Of a stretch of 64,000 nt of DNA, positions 25,415 to 38,350 are shown piece by piece. Under the pieces are notes generated by a model, which worked only from the letters and a program-made list of their open reading frames with translations, was not told where the DNA came from and did no database searches. This DNA comes from Coniella vitis. Lineage: Eukaryota; Ascomycota; Sordariomycetes; Diaporthales; Schizoparmaceae. The DNA lies in assembly GCA_011317545.1 (NCBI GenBank), contig WUJK01000001.1, forward strand, positions 1,837,501-1,901,500, in the 5' to 3' direction. Made by a program: the position numbers and the translations under genes. Numbering within the stretch: the stretch's first letter is position 1; every line of letters starts with the position of its first letter.

Positions 25415-25620
25415 TAAGGGTTCTTTAAGATACGGTTAACTAATTAAACGTTAACTAACCGTACGTAATATATAGTAAGTTCGTACGTTCTAAAGGTTAG
25501 TTAATTAATTAACTAGCTAGAAGGGTAATTATCTCGGGGGCTTAGGTATTATAGATATATAGTAGGCATATGCTATATCGGCTGTGCCGGCAGGCAGACG
25601 CCGGCAGGCACGGATCCACA
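25415..25620 (-). repeat. Family B LTR, right copy (5' LTR)
   Basis: 206 bp, matching 12,153-12,358. Its right 55 bp keep many CA/TG (CCGGCAGGCAGACGCCGGCA region), unlike the left copy. Confidence 0.9.
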
Positions 25621-28600
25621 AATAGGTAAGATTTATAAAGTATAATAAACTACTACCTTTACTATCGCCGCTAATATATATTACCTTTTAATATATAATA
25701 TTTATAAAATCTATACCGTATTAATTATTATACTAATTATTATATATATAGATAATCCTTAAATTAATAAAAAGCGTAAATTATAATAGCCCGCCGCCGC
25801 TGCTATTATCGCCCCTATTATAAAGAAGATTAAGAAGATTAAGATTAATAATAAAAAGAATAAAAAGATTATTAAGATTAATAGTAAAAATAATAATAAT
25901 AATAATAATAATAGTAAGAGTAATTCCGACGATAATAATAATCTATATAGATTTCGATTTAACCCCGCTTATAATATTCGTTAGCTAATATTTATAAAGC
26001 TAGTAAATAAGGCTAAGCTTATTAAATCTAAAACTATTACAAAATATACTTTAAAAATAGGTATTATATCTTTATTAAAGAAAGCTATTACTATTATTAT
26101 TAAGACTAAAGCTATTATTAAGCTACTTATAAATATCGCTATTATTACTATTTAACCGATACCTTTATTATAATAAATATAATAGCTATAATAACCTTAG
26201 CCCTTTATAATATTCCCGCCTAATACTTAATTTCCCTATAATACCTACGGATTCCCTTAATACCCTAGATTCTTCCTATTCTTATAATTATAGTTATAAT
26301 CTATAATTCCTACTTAGCCGCTTATAGCGTTAATATAGCCCTATACCCCTACCGGCTATACTCTAATTACTATACCTAATACTATAATTTATAATATTTG
26401 CTATAACCTTTATACTTTATAAAGCCTAATACTTATATTATAAATATTAGTTCCTATATTATAAAGCTTAATAGATATTATTAGTAATAATATTCCTAAT
26501 AATAATAATAGTAATAATAATATAATTATAATTATTAATTAGGAGGAATAAGCTTTATTATATTTTAATTTTATAGGTTTTTTATATTAAGCCGGTTAAT
26601 ACCCTAATACTTATAGGATTAAAATTTTATAAAAGAGTTTATTAAAAGTTTCGGTAAATATATATATAGGTTATAGAATAATTAATATTATTAACTAACT
26701 TTATATTTATATTAAGTCTTATAATTATATTATATTCTTATAAACTAATAACTTATTATATATAATATTTTATAACCGGGTTTTATTTATAATCCGTAAT
26801 ATATATAAGCCGTTTATATTAGTAATATATAAAACTATTATATAGAATTAACTATACGAGAAAACCGGAACCTTAACGTTAATACCTATTACTATAAAAG
26901 ATTAGCCTTAAGATTTATTAATTATTATTAACAAATATAACGATATAGGGAATTATAATCTTATAATCGGATATAGAGATTCTTATAGTATTATTATAAG
27001 CTTAATTTAGGGGATTAAGCGAACTTAGCTAATATTTTTTCCGGTTAAAATATATATAATAAGGTAATATTCTTTTATCTTAATAATATTTAAACGGATA
27101 CCTTTATAAAGTTTACTATTTAGATTAAGGTTTTATAATAGAATAATCGAAGCCCCTAGCTTTATATAAAGATTTATAAGTAGTAATAAGGTAATTTCGA
27201 AGGATTATAAATATTCTAGGGGTAATTAAGGCGTAAGCTTATTTACCGAACTCGCTATAATTATTATAGAAGATTATAATATTATAATATCTCCTAAATA
27301 CTAATTTAACGTTATTATATTAAGTTCGTTAATAGTATTATTATAAGAGGTAAGAATATAACAATTAGTAAATATAGTAGGATTAGTTAAGCTAGTTTAT
27401 AAGAGAATTTCGGGATAAACTATAATAAAGAAATCGGTAGTATAATTATATATAGAAATATTATCTATAAGCTTAATAGATCCTTAAAGTTCCGGCTTAT
27501 ACGATAGGTCTTATAATTATTTAATAAAGCTAATATTTATAATATTAGCCGACCGTATTTATATATTCTTAATTAAATAATAAATACGGAGTTTCTTTTA
27601 AATCGTAGACCTTAAAAGTAAGGCTTAAATAACCTTTATATAGGATACTTTAGGAATTATAGGAGAGATTTAAGTAAAATTATTATCTAGAATAACCGGA
27701 GCTCTACCGAAAAGAAAGGCTTCCCCCCGAATATCCTATAAAGTTTTATTAATAGCTTCGAAATAATACTAATATTATATAAAAACTTTATCCTAGATAA
27801 TTAATACTATTTATTTTAGTAAATCCGCTAAAATAGAGTTCTTATAGATATTATAAATTAAGATTTTATAGATTTATAACGGAATCTTTAAATAAGAATA
27901 AGATATATAATTATTTAGTAATAATAAAGTAATAATACCGAAGGATATTATATAAAGGATAACCTTTTATAAAGACTAAAAATATATAATAAGGCCCTTA
28001 TAAAGATAGGTTTTTCCGATACCTCCGGCTCTTTAAATAAAATAATATATAATCTTTAGATCTCTTTCGATATATATAATAATTTCGGAATAGTATTCGG
28101 CTTATATAATATTAAAGTTAATTATAATATTATTATAAATATTCTATTAGATAGCTAATATATATATTATTTCTCGGATAAAGAGCTAATTAATTTATAA
28201 ATATTATTAATTATACTTAGGTTAAGGTAAATTATATTATTATAATATCCTATTATTATTAAGGAGTATTTCGCTTATTAAATAAAAACCGAAATTATAA
28301 TAAATAATTTATAAATCCCGTAAATATTAAGATAAATTATTATACTCCCGAATTCGATAAGGTAGGTTATTATAAAGATCGTTTCGAAAATAAATTTATA
28401 ATCTTAGCAGATTTATAATATCCTTTAATAATAAAGCTATAATAAATAATTATTATAAAGTATAATTACTCTTAAAGCTTTAAGCTTCCTAGAAGTAAGA
28501 TATCTACCGATTATTATTATTAAGTAGATTTATAATAGTATAAGCGGCTCGAAAAGTAGGATAAATTATCGAATTTATTATATAGGTATATTCGAAGGAT

Positions 28601-31503
28601 TTAAGCCTAGGAAAAATATAAAATAGTAGATATAGAAAGTATACTTCTCCTATAATAAGAGGTATAAAATTTATATAACCTAAAGCTATATTATATTAAT
28701 AAGGTTTCTAGCTTTATAAACTTTTCTATTAAATATATTACCGGCGGAAATCGATATAGAAAGTATTTATAACGCTTAAGTTTACCGAATTATATTTAAA
28801 CTAACCTATAAACTACGACTTTAACCGTTATATAAGAGTTTTAAGCTTTAATACCGCTAGATCGATCCGAAAAAAGATTAATTACTAATTTTCGAGATAT
28901 ATAAATAGCTAAATAATTAGCGGATATTCCTTATAAATAGGAAACTTAAATAACTATATAATAGCCTTTATAAAACTAATATACCGGTATTATAAATAAT
29001 ATATAATTTTATTAATATTATAGTTTTTATTATAGAGTAAAATTATTATTAGATTTATACCTTTATAAATATATTTATATATATATTTAATAGCTTTAAT
29101 ATTTATATAAATCTTAATATTAATATAAGCCTAATATTTTCGGTAAAGATATAGATTATATAAGATAACCTAATAATTATTGGCCTAAAGTCTAATATTA
29201 TTTATAATCTTTTTAATTAAGATATTATTATTATAATATTAATATATCGGATAGCTATCTCTAGGTATAATTATTTTTTTAGTAAAAGCCTTTAGAAATT
29301 ATTTCGAGTATTTCGATACCTTTCCTAGTATAAGTAGGTATATATAAGGATTAGTAGGATTTTATAAATTATAGGGTATATATATTATTACTATAGTAAT
29401 AAGATCTTATAAAAGTTTATTGAGGTCCTTATTAAGGATAGGAATCTTAGCTTAAATAATTTAATTAATATTTTCGGGAGATTAATATAAGGAAGCTATA
29501 ATATCGGAAAGGAATAATAGGATATACTTATATAATAACCCTCTTTTTTAAAACTTTATAATCTATATAATACTCGTATAATTACCGAAAATACCGCTAT
29601 AAAGCTTATTAATTAAGGTAATAAATTTTAAATAAAAGACCTTATTTATAATATCGGGTCGGTTTATAGTATTTTCTCCGACGCTTAGCTTATAGGTAAT
29701 CTTTAATTAGTTAGGATTTATAATTATTATAATAAAGAAACCTAAAGGGCTAAATACTTATATAATTATAATTAAATCTTAATAATATTACTAAATAAAC
29801 CGAATACCGCTTATATAAATTATAGGAAGAATAATACGCTTATTAATATTAATAGTATCTTTATTACTATTTTATAACTAATCTATTAGCTTATTATATA
29901 AATCTACCCGAATCTTATATTAATTAAGCTTAAACTATTATAGTTTCTATTAATTATTATAAGCCTAAAGATCGACTAAAAACTATTAAAAAAGCCTTCG
30001 AAACCGAAACGGGATATAAGGCTATTATACCCTAGGAAATAGAATATAATAGTAATAATCTTACTAGCCGGTTCTATCCCGTTTTCTACCTTAATTCTAT
30101 AAATTATATAACCGTAAAGCCTAATAAAAACCCGTATTATTATAAGGGAATAGTAGAGGATATATAAGGGGTAGATATACCGGATAAATTAAGGAGATAA
30201 TAGTAAAGTAAGGGTTAAGAACTCCTATAGCGGATCTTTTAGCTAAAATAATATTACGAAAAGAAGCCTCCTTATACTTTATAGGAATAATAATAATAAT
30301 CTTATTTATAATAGGTAGGTTAAATTAGTAGCGATTAGTACTTTCTTTAATAATTAATAATATTTATAGATTAAATAATATCTATTAATAAGTATAATAG
30401 CTTTATAATAATCTCTCGTAAACGGTAAAATATATCGAAATAAATCGATTATTATATTATAGATACTCCGTAATATCCTAAAGTATTATAAACCTTAAGT
30501 TTTTATTTTATATATTATATAGTTTTATAATAATTAGCGGATTATAAAAGTAAAGCTATATAAACCGCGGAGTAAAGATCCTTTATAATTATAACGGGCT
30601 ATAATAATAATAGAGAGTATTTTAAATCTAATAATTAATATAGCTAATATATAGATTATATTATATTTCTTTCCTAGGTATTAATATAAAAGCGAAAGTA
30701 TTATTATATTCTTATATATACTTTCGAAAGTTTATAAACTCTAGAGTATTGCTATAGAGTAATTATAATAAGAACCTCGGAATTAATATAAAGAGAGGAA
30801 TAATAATATCGCTTTAATTATAATATTTACTAAATTTAAGATCCTATAGTAATAATCGCTATAAATATATTAATAGGATTTATAAAGTATTCGATTAATA
30901 TAAAATACTTATAGCTAGCTATTCGTTTCTTTAATATAAAGTATTATAATAATTATATATAATATCTATAAGTCCTAGATTATAGATAGGTTCCGTTTCT
31001 ACTAATATTATTAGAATCTAGCCCTTAGGGTTACCGATTTATAAAGGCTATAAATTCTATAAACCGCTCCGGCGGGATTATAATTATCGCTATATAGGGG
31101 GTTTATTTTATAGCTATATAAAGGATTTATTTTATAATTATAAATTAGGTAATATTAAAAGTTCCGGCGGTTATATAGGAGCTATAAGTTACCGTCGGAG
31201 TTATATATCTTTATAAGATTTATAAGTTAAATAAGGTATACCGTTTCTCCGTAAAGGAAAATCTAAAGTAGGATATTACTAATAGTATATAATATAAAAG
31301 GAGGATTTAGAAGATTAAACCGGCCTTATATAGCGTTATTAAGGAGGTATTAGGGGTAGAATTAAATAAAGGTATTATAAACTTTATAAAGCTATAATAG
31401 GTAAGGGATTTATAGAGATTTATAAAGGTTTAGGAATAAACTTAATAATTATAATAGGTTAAAGAGTAAATTATATTAGTAAAGAATATTTATAATAAAT
31501 ATA
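25621..31503 (+). pseudogene. Unclassified RIP-mutated sequence (about 5.9 kb)
   Basis: No LTR, terminal repeat or known domain was recognised. From 25,790 to 26,560 the plus strand reads as a Lys/Asn-rich then Pro/Gln-rich protein (PAAAAIIAPIIKKIKKIKI, NPAYNIRQLIFIKLVNKAK, IPLLQQIQQLQQP if TAA/TAG are Gln). After that, long plus-strand stretches stay readable to about 31,480 with stops limited to TAA/TAG (LIPLDRSEKRLITNFRDI near 28,850; VLGVELNKGIINFIKLQ near 31,350). Stop density alone cannot prove coding in such AT-rich DNA. It may be a dead, large repeated gene or a non-LTR or DNA element. Together with 11,725-12,152 it is the target into which family B inserted. Confidence 0.45.
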
Positions 31504-31842
31504 TATTATAAGCCTATAGGTAAATATACGGCTTCGGTATACTAGGGTACGAAGCCTTAGTTAGTATATTCCCTTTTCGTCTAGAGATTAGTATTATATA
31601 AGCGCTAAATAAGAGCGTCTTCCGAGCAGCTTATAAGCTATATAAAAGACTATCGGTAATAGGACCTATATCGACGGTAGACCTATAGAAAACTCTATCT
31701 ACAGGTAGATTCTAAATATAAGAGCTATTTAAGAGTAGCTCTCGCGCCGCTATATAAATACTACCCTTACTTCTCTCTTTAAGTTAGTTAATAATAGAAA
31801 TTAAGATCGAAATTATAAACGCTCTTTCGATACCCGTTTATA
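31504..31842 (+). repeat. Family A LTR, copy 4 (5' LTR)
   Basis: 339 bp from TATTATAAGCC to CCCGTTTATA. Contains AAGTTAGTTAA at 31,781-31,791. Confidence 0.92.
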
Positions 31843-31855
31843 TTTAACTAACTTC
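31843..31855 (+). promoter_or_regulatory. Minus-strand priming site, self-priming type
   Basis: TTTAACTAACTTC follows the 5' LTR directly. Its core TTAACTAACTT (31,844-31,854) is the reverse complement of AAGTTAGTTAA inside the LTR (31,781-31,791), an 11-nt match that stops at both ends. The same arrangement occurs in the nested copy. No match to a tRNA 3' end was seen. Confidence 0.65.
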
Positions 31856-31899
31856 TTTTCTATCTACCTTATATATCCAACGGTATTTATATACTTATT

Positions 31900-33215
31900 T
31901 AGCGTATAGCCTTAGGATATTATACCCTTATAACGAGTAATTCGGGTAACTCCCTATTTAAGCAAATAATAATAATAATAATATAATAATAACTATATAA
32001 TAAATAGTTACTTAAATAATAGAAGAGTAACGGTATATTATTAAAGGAGTAATATAATAATAATACGAAAATAATATATAAAACCTAGAAGCGCTTATAG
32101 TATAACTTATATAAATCGAATAATCCTATAGCTTATTATTATAAGAGCTATTAATAAGTATTAATAACCTAGCGGCCGAGTATTCTAACCCGGTATTTAA
32201 CGAATTAGAAAATACTTATACCCCTACTTCCTAAGATATAAAAGATACTAATATTAATATAGATAAAGCTCTAAAGAGTATAATTATATTTAAACGTAAG
32301 CCTCTTTCTTAGCTAGCGAACTTTAAGGGTATATATACTTAATTCCTAGCTTAGGAGCGTATTATAAGGTATAAACTTATCCGAGATACTTACTTTATCG
32401 GGAATTATATAGATAAATTCTAAGAAATCTATAAATACCTAAAGGGAGATATAAAGGTTATAATAAGGAGCTATTATATCGTAGGAGGAGAGTATAGCCT
32501 TTAGAAACCCTCCTTATTTTTATAATAGCTCCGCTACCGATATTATAACGAGAATTATATTATCGTTACTTTTTAAAGGCTCCGGAGCTTTATTTAGAAG
32601 AAAGGCTAACCCTTCCCTAACTTCTTCTCCTAATAGGAGAAGTTACTAATAGACTCTAGTAATATAAAGTAGTTAGATTTAGCTAAGTTAATATACCTAG
32701 AAAGCGCTATTAATAGCGTATTATATATATAGCTTATTAGTATAGAAATACCGTTAATATATAACGATTAGGTAAAGAAAGCGTTCTATATCTTAGCTAA
32801 GCTAGAAAACTATATCGCTATCCGAAACGATAGCTACGCTTCGCTTTTAAGCTATTTATCCGGAGCTATAATATAATACTTTAGAATAACTTAATAAATA
32901 GGAGGAAACGGATAGAAACTATAAAACCCTTATATAAATCCCGATAAGGATATAGCTATAATTAGTATTAATATTCTATAAGCTAATAAATAGTATATAA
33001 GGTAGGTTAATTAAGCGGAGATTAAGTATAAGAAAGAATAGGGATTTTATTATAAGTATAAATATTCGAATTATAGAATCGCTTATTACTCCTTCCTACC
33101 CGTATACCCGCTTATTAGCTTAGGAGCTATACGGGAGATAGAAATTAATATCGCCGATACTAACCTTATCGACCTTAATAATATTACCGAGGAATAGGAG
33201 GAAAACTAACTACTC
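31900..33215 (+). pseudogene. Family A gag, RIP-inactivated
   Basis: Plus-strand frame with stops only as TAA/TAG: ELENTYTPTS-stop-DIKDT, ANFKGIYT, AKLIYLESAINSVLYI, AKLENYIAIRNDSYASLLSY. A degenerate zinc knuckle lies at 33,048-33,089: four Tyr codons at C-x2-C-x4-H-x4-C spacing, each derivable from Cys or His by G-to-A or C-to-T. It ends near 33,210 (NLIDLNNITEE then stop). It matches the capsid-nucleocapsid part of a Ty3/Gypsy gag. Confidence 0.75.
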
Positions 33216-33429
33216 CTATATAAAATCGTATATAGGAGTTTATAAGTTTCGACTTTAGCTTATAAGAAGTAAAGCGTTAAATAAATAGAAACTATTTTAT
33301 AATAAACCTATTTTATAATTTAATTCTATTTATCCTAATATTTATTAATTCTAACTATAATTATTATTCTATTATAAGTAAAACGCTTATATATAAGTTA
33401 AGACTTTTATATATACCTATTCTACTTAG

Positions 33430-33768
33430 TATAAACGGGCATCGAGAGAGCGTTCGCAGTTTCGATCCTAATTTCTATTATTAACTAACTTAAGGAGAGA
33501 AGTAAGAATAATATCTATATAGCGGCGCGAGAGCTGCTCTTAAATAGCTCTTACGTTTAGGATCCACCCGTAGACAGAGTTTTCCATAGGTCCACCGTCG
33601 ATGCGGGTCCTCTTGTCGATGGTCTTTTGTGCGGCTTATAAGCTGCTTGGGAGACGCTCTTGTTTGGCGCTTATATAATACTAGTCTCCAGACGAGAAGG
33701 GAATATGCTGACTAAGGCTTCGTGCCCTAGTATGCCGAAGCCGTGCATTTACCCGTGGGCCTGTGACA
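33430..33768 (-). repeat. Family A solo LTR inserted in reverse orientation
   Basis: 339 bp, TATAAACGGG..GGCCTGTGACA, flanked by a perfect 5-bp duplication CTTAG (33,425-33,429 and 33,769-33,773). It is the best-preserved copy: its outer end still reads TGTCACAGGCC when reversed, giving the original LTR terminus. From about 33,540 to 33,768 many CA and TG remain, while 33,430-33,540 is partly RIP-mutated. Confidence 0.93.
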
Positions 33769-33773
33769 CTTAG

Positions 33774-36700
33774 GACCCTTTATTAATCGTTAAAGGAGAG
33801 AATATTATATAAATAGCCCGTTATCTGCTATATAACCTACCTTAATATAAACCTAAATAGGTATTTATATTATATTTAGGCCTATATAATCCCCCGCCTT
33901 TAATATAACCTTATTTTAGGAAAACCTTAGGTAAAAAGAGAGAGGGTAATATATATAGCTTATAAGTACTATTTAAGTATTAGATAAATAGGAGGATTAG
34001 AGGTTTAGGAATAAGGATATAGCCCTAAAAACTTTAACTATATATCCGTTAATACCCTTACTATCTAAAGCGAAGTTTAATATATAAAACGCTTAAATAT
34101 TACTTAAGTAGTATTCTTTAATATTATAATAGCTAATATTACTAAAGCCTTATTACCAAAAGTAGAATCCTCGGTTAACGAGAAATTCTCTTTAGAGTAT
34201 TATAAGTTCCGGAACCTCTTTAATAAGGATATAGCTTCCGCGCTATCGCTATATAGAAAGGGAGTAAACTATAAGATTCGGCTATATAAGAAGGTAGATA
34301 GATTTATTATAAACGCCCTATAAGGCCTATTATACGGGATATTTAGAGAAGAACTTATTATATTAAGGAAGATTCTTACTAAACTATTCGATATAAGCTA
34401 TATTAAAGCTAATAGCTCCTTAATAAAAGCTCCTATAATCTTTATTAAAAAACTAAAAAGCAGCTTTTATTTTTATATAGATTATTATACGCTTAATACT
34501 ATTTCGAAAGCTAATTACTACCCGCTCCCCCTTATTAAAAAGACCCTATCTAATATTATAAATATTAAATATTTTACTAAGCTCGATATATAAATAGCGT
34601 TTTATAAGCTTTATATTAAGGAAGGGGATAAATAGAAGATCGCCTTTTATATAAGGTATAGCCTTTTCGAATAGCTAATAACCCTATTTAGACTTATAAG
34701 CGCTCCTATAATATTCTAGCGCTATATTAATAACGCTCTACGCCCTTATCTAGATATCTTCTATTTAACTTATATCGATAATATTCTAATATATACCGAC
34801 GGTATAGCTAAAGATTACCGAATAAAGGTAAAGCTAGTATTATATACTTTCGAAATAATAGGTTTAAATTTAGATATCGCTAAATACGAATTCGGTATAA
34901 CCGAGATAAAATACTTAGGCTTTATTATCGAAGCGGGGGTAGGGATTTATATAAACCCCGAGAAGGTATACGTTATATACGATTAGGAAGCTCCGAAAAT
35001 AGTTAAGGGAGTTTATAGCTTCCTAAGATTTATAAACTTTTATCGTTAGTTTATTACTAATTATTCCGAAATTATAGGGCCCTTCTTAGCCTTAATTAAA
35101 AAAGGGGTCTTATTTAAGTTCGGGGAGTAGGAAGAAGCTATATTCGAATAGCTAAAGTATCTCTTTATTAATAAGCCTATATTCGCTTAATAGGATCTAG
35201 ATAAAGAGATAGTATTAAAAGCGGATTATTCTAGTTATTCGTTAAATAGCTACCTTTCTTAAAGGGACGAATATAATATCCTCCGCCCGGTAGTATATTA
35301 CTCGTACTACTTAAGCCCTATAAAATATAATTACGAGATCTATAATAAGGAGTTATTAGCTATTATTAATTATTTAAAAATATAGGATACAGAGCTTAAA
35401 GGTATTATACTATTATTTACGATTTACTCGGATTATAAGAATCTCGAATATTTTATAATATTATAGTATCTTATTAAAAGGTAGGTAAATTAATCCGAGA
35501 CGATAGCTTATTTTCGATATTATTTAATCTATTATACGGGAGTAGCTAATAAGTATTTAAACGCCTTTTCGAAAAGGGAGTAGGATATATTATATAATAT
35601 ATCTAATAAACGCCTTACTAATAAGTAAATCTAGCTTTTACTATCGATAAAGATAAGCTAAGTTATAATATATAATAAGTTATTACTAATAAATAGTAAG
35701 GTTTTTATATAAAAGGAGCTTTAACGCTTATAGGATAACGTTATCTTATATAATAAGGTATATTCTTAGCTTATAAGTATAATCCGTAAGGGTAAACGCT
35801 CTTTTCCCCTTTATTTATAGATATCCGAAGGTAAGCTTATTAAGGTATTTATAATAAAGTATTCGATCGATAAGAAAGGATTATTTAGGTTTTATAAATA
35901 GCTTTAATTACCGGATTAAGAACCCTTATATACTAAACTAATATAAAGTATCTACGATTCTACCCTATTTAGCTACCTAAGGAGGGATATTACTATTACG
36001 ATAATAATAAAGGGCTATTTCTAGCTAGGTATATATTATAATATTCGGCGGTTTATATAAAATTATAATATTTATAAATATAAGACGGTATAAAGATATT
36101 AGAGGAAGGGCTTTCTTAAGCCCCTATTAATACCTAAGCGGGTATAAAGCGAGTTATCCGTAAACTTTATAATCGACCTCCTTTATAAGGACGATATAAG
36201 AGAAGCTTACTTAATAATAATTATAAACCGATTAACGAAAACTATTATACTCGAAGCTATATATAATATAAGCGCGGAAGTATATATAAAGCGGTTCTTA
36301 TATTATTACTAATAGTTCTATAGTTTCCCTAAGGTAATAGTTAATAACCGAGGCTCGAATTAAATAAAAGGGTTTTAACGCCAATTATATAAGCTTATAA
36401 AAATAGAGTAGCGCCTAAATACCGCTTTCTACCTATAAACGGATAAAGCTATAGAAAGGGTAAACTAAAAGGTTATAAACTACCTCCGAATATTCGTTAT
36501 ATATATATAATTAGATTAGCCGATACTCTTACTTAACGCTTAACTAATTATTAATAATAGGAATATTAATATAATTAGCTTTAGCTTATTCTTTATCCTA
36601 TATAGCTATTATATAGATCTAATCGAATAGGTAAAGTATAATATATTACTAATATAAACGCTTAGAGTTTAAGCCGAGAACTTCGTTTAATAGCTTAAAG

Positions 36701-37300
36701 ATATAACTACTTTCGCTTAAGCTATAATAGTAATTATATAGTAATAAATAGAAGAATCTATAAATAAGTTATAAATAATTATAAAGCGGCTTATTAAGAG
36801 CAATAAGGTTTAGCTCTCCTTATAAAATATTACTACTAACTACCCTTTAAAGAAGTTAGCTTAGTTATACGAGAAGTATACTATAATATATATTATTAGC
36901 CCTTATATAATAGAATTAGATATCCCGCCGAGTATTTACCCTTATTTCTATATAGATCTCCTAATTCGAGCTATATAAGACCCGCTCCCGTTATAGGTAT
37001 AAAGAGAATACCGGCCTAATCCTATTATAATTAAAGAGGGAAAGAAACCCGAGTATTAAATAGAAAGTATTATTAGAGTATATAATAAGCCGCGTAAAGG
37101 CTACGCGAAAACGGACGGAATACTATAATATAAAGTTCTAATTAAATAGGTCGGATAGGATTAACTAAACTAATAGCCGTTATCCGAATTTAAAGATATA
37201 GTTACTCTTAAGGAGTTCGAATAACGCTATAATAGCGCTATAAGTTATAATAGCTTAAAATCGTAGAAAAGAAGAGCGGGGAAATTAAGTATTATAGATA
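33774..37300 (+). pseudogene. Family A pol (protease, RT, RNase H, integrase, chromodomain), RIP-inactivated
   Basis: Readable on the plus strand with frequent TAA/TAG in place of Gln/Trp. Reverse transcriptase: KLDI-stop-IAFYKLYIKEGD, YSLFE, LRPYLDIFYLTYIDNIL (catalytic YIDD now YIDN at 34,771-34,782). RNase H: YNYEIYNKELLAIINYLK near 35,325-35,380. Integrase core around 36,150-36,600 (INRLTKTIILEAIYNISAE). Chromodomain at 37,051-37,215: YKVLIK, VG, LSEFKDIVTLKEFE with Trp codons as stops. Together these identify a chromovirus. Not functional. Confidence 0.87.
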
Positions 37301-37340
37301 AAAAGAAAACTATATATAAAACGTACGCTAAGATAGCTAC

Positions 37341-38350
37341 CTATTTATCCTTATTTACCTCCTCCTTATTATTAAAATTACTCTCCTTAGTTTTATTAGA
37401 ATAAGGGTTATTATTAATGCTATACTTCGTTTTAATATTAATTAAGCCCTTACCCTTACTACCCCTTTTTATAAGCTTTACTAATAGGTCGGTAATATCT
37501 TCTAACGCTACCGCCTAATAGCGTATAAGCTTACGGTTATAGCGTTAGTATAAAGTTAGTAAAATATAAGTAGGGAAGGAGTAGGGGATATATACGCTAT
37601 AGGTATACTTATTATTTAATAACCGGACCTTATTATAGCTAGCCTAAGTTTTACTTAATTTAGGTAGGTAATTATAGGTATAATATATAACGAGAGTAAT
37701 AAGGGCCTAAGGGCGGAGAGTATCTAAAGTATATAAGTATAGGGAAGCGCGAGTAAGGAAGGAGTAGTATATATTAGGGTCGGAAGTATTATAAGTAAAG
37801 GAATAGTTAATTATAATAATAATAGCGGTATATATCTCGTTAGTTTAATAAAGGGGGGTATAGGAATAGCCGGAGTTCTTACCCTTTTTATTTATCCTAT
37901 AGGGGAAATAATAAGCGCCGGCTATAATAGTTAATAAACTATAAAGAAGTAGGGGAAGTATTACTTACTAATACTATAAAGGTAAAGGGAGAGAGGGTTC
38001 TTAAAAGCCCTTATAATATAAAGTAGGTATTACTCGTCCCTAATACCCTTAGGGAGGGTAATATAAGGTTAGAGCTATAGGTTAATAGCGATAATACTCT
38101 AAATAAGCTTATTAATAGCCTTATTAAGTTAGGCGGCGGTAAGGGCGAAGATAATAGCAGTAGAAGTAATAATAGGCGTAGTAGGAATAGTTATAGCTAT
38201 AGCTATAGGTATTATTATTATAGGAGTAATTATAAAGCCTATAGTAATAATAAGGGCGGCGGCGGTAAGTATAACGGTAGGAGCTATATTAGTTTATTTA
38301 GAGCGAGTAATAATATTTATACTATTAGTAAAGCTAAATATAAATAGAGG
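37341..38350 (-). pseudogene. Antisense accessory ORF of family A (second copy)
   Basis: Same location and relative orientation as 14,281-15,071. The end reads ITDLLVKLIKRGSKGKGLI, then NKEEVNKDK and a stop at 37,343-37,341, tail to tail with pol. The upstream border is approximate. More degraded than the nested copy. Confidence 0.5.

Larger units (their letters stand above)
12153..25620 (-). mobile_element. Family B Ty3/Gypsy retrotransposon, split by a nested family A copy
   Basis: Bounded by two 206-bp LTRs in the same orientation. Without the inserted family A element and its 5-bp duplication (13,304-20,569), its length is about 6.2 kb. All coding signals are on the minus strand and RIP-degraded: a gag CCHC knuckle at 23,850-23,891, a reverse transcriptase Leu-Asp-Asp motif (now LLDN) near 22,236-22,250, RNase H and integrase further down, and the pol end at 13,298-12,400. 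The flanks share AATA (before 12,153 and after 25,620), which may be the target duplication. Confidence 0.85.
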
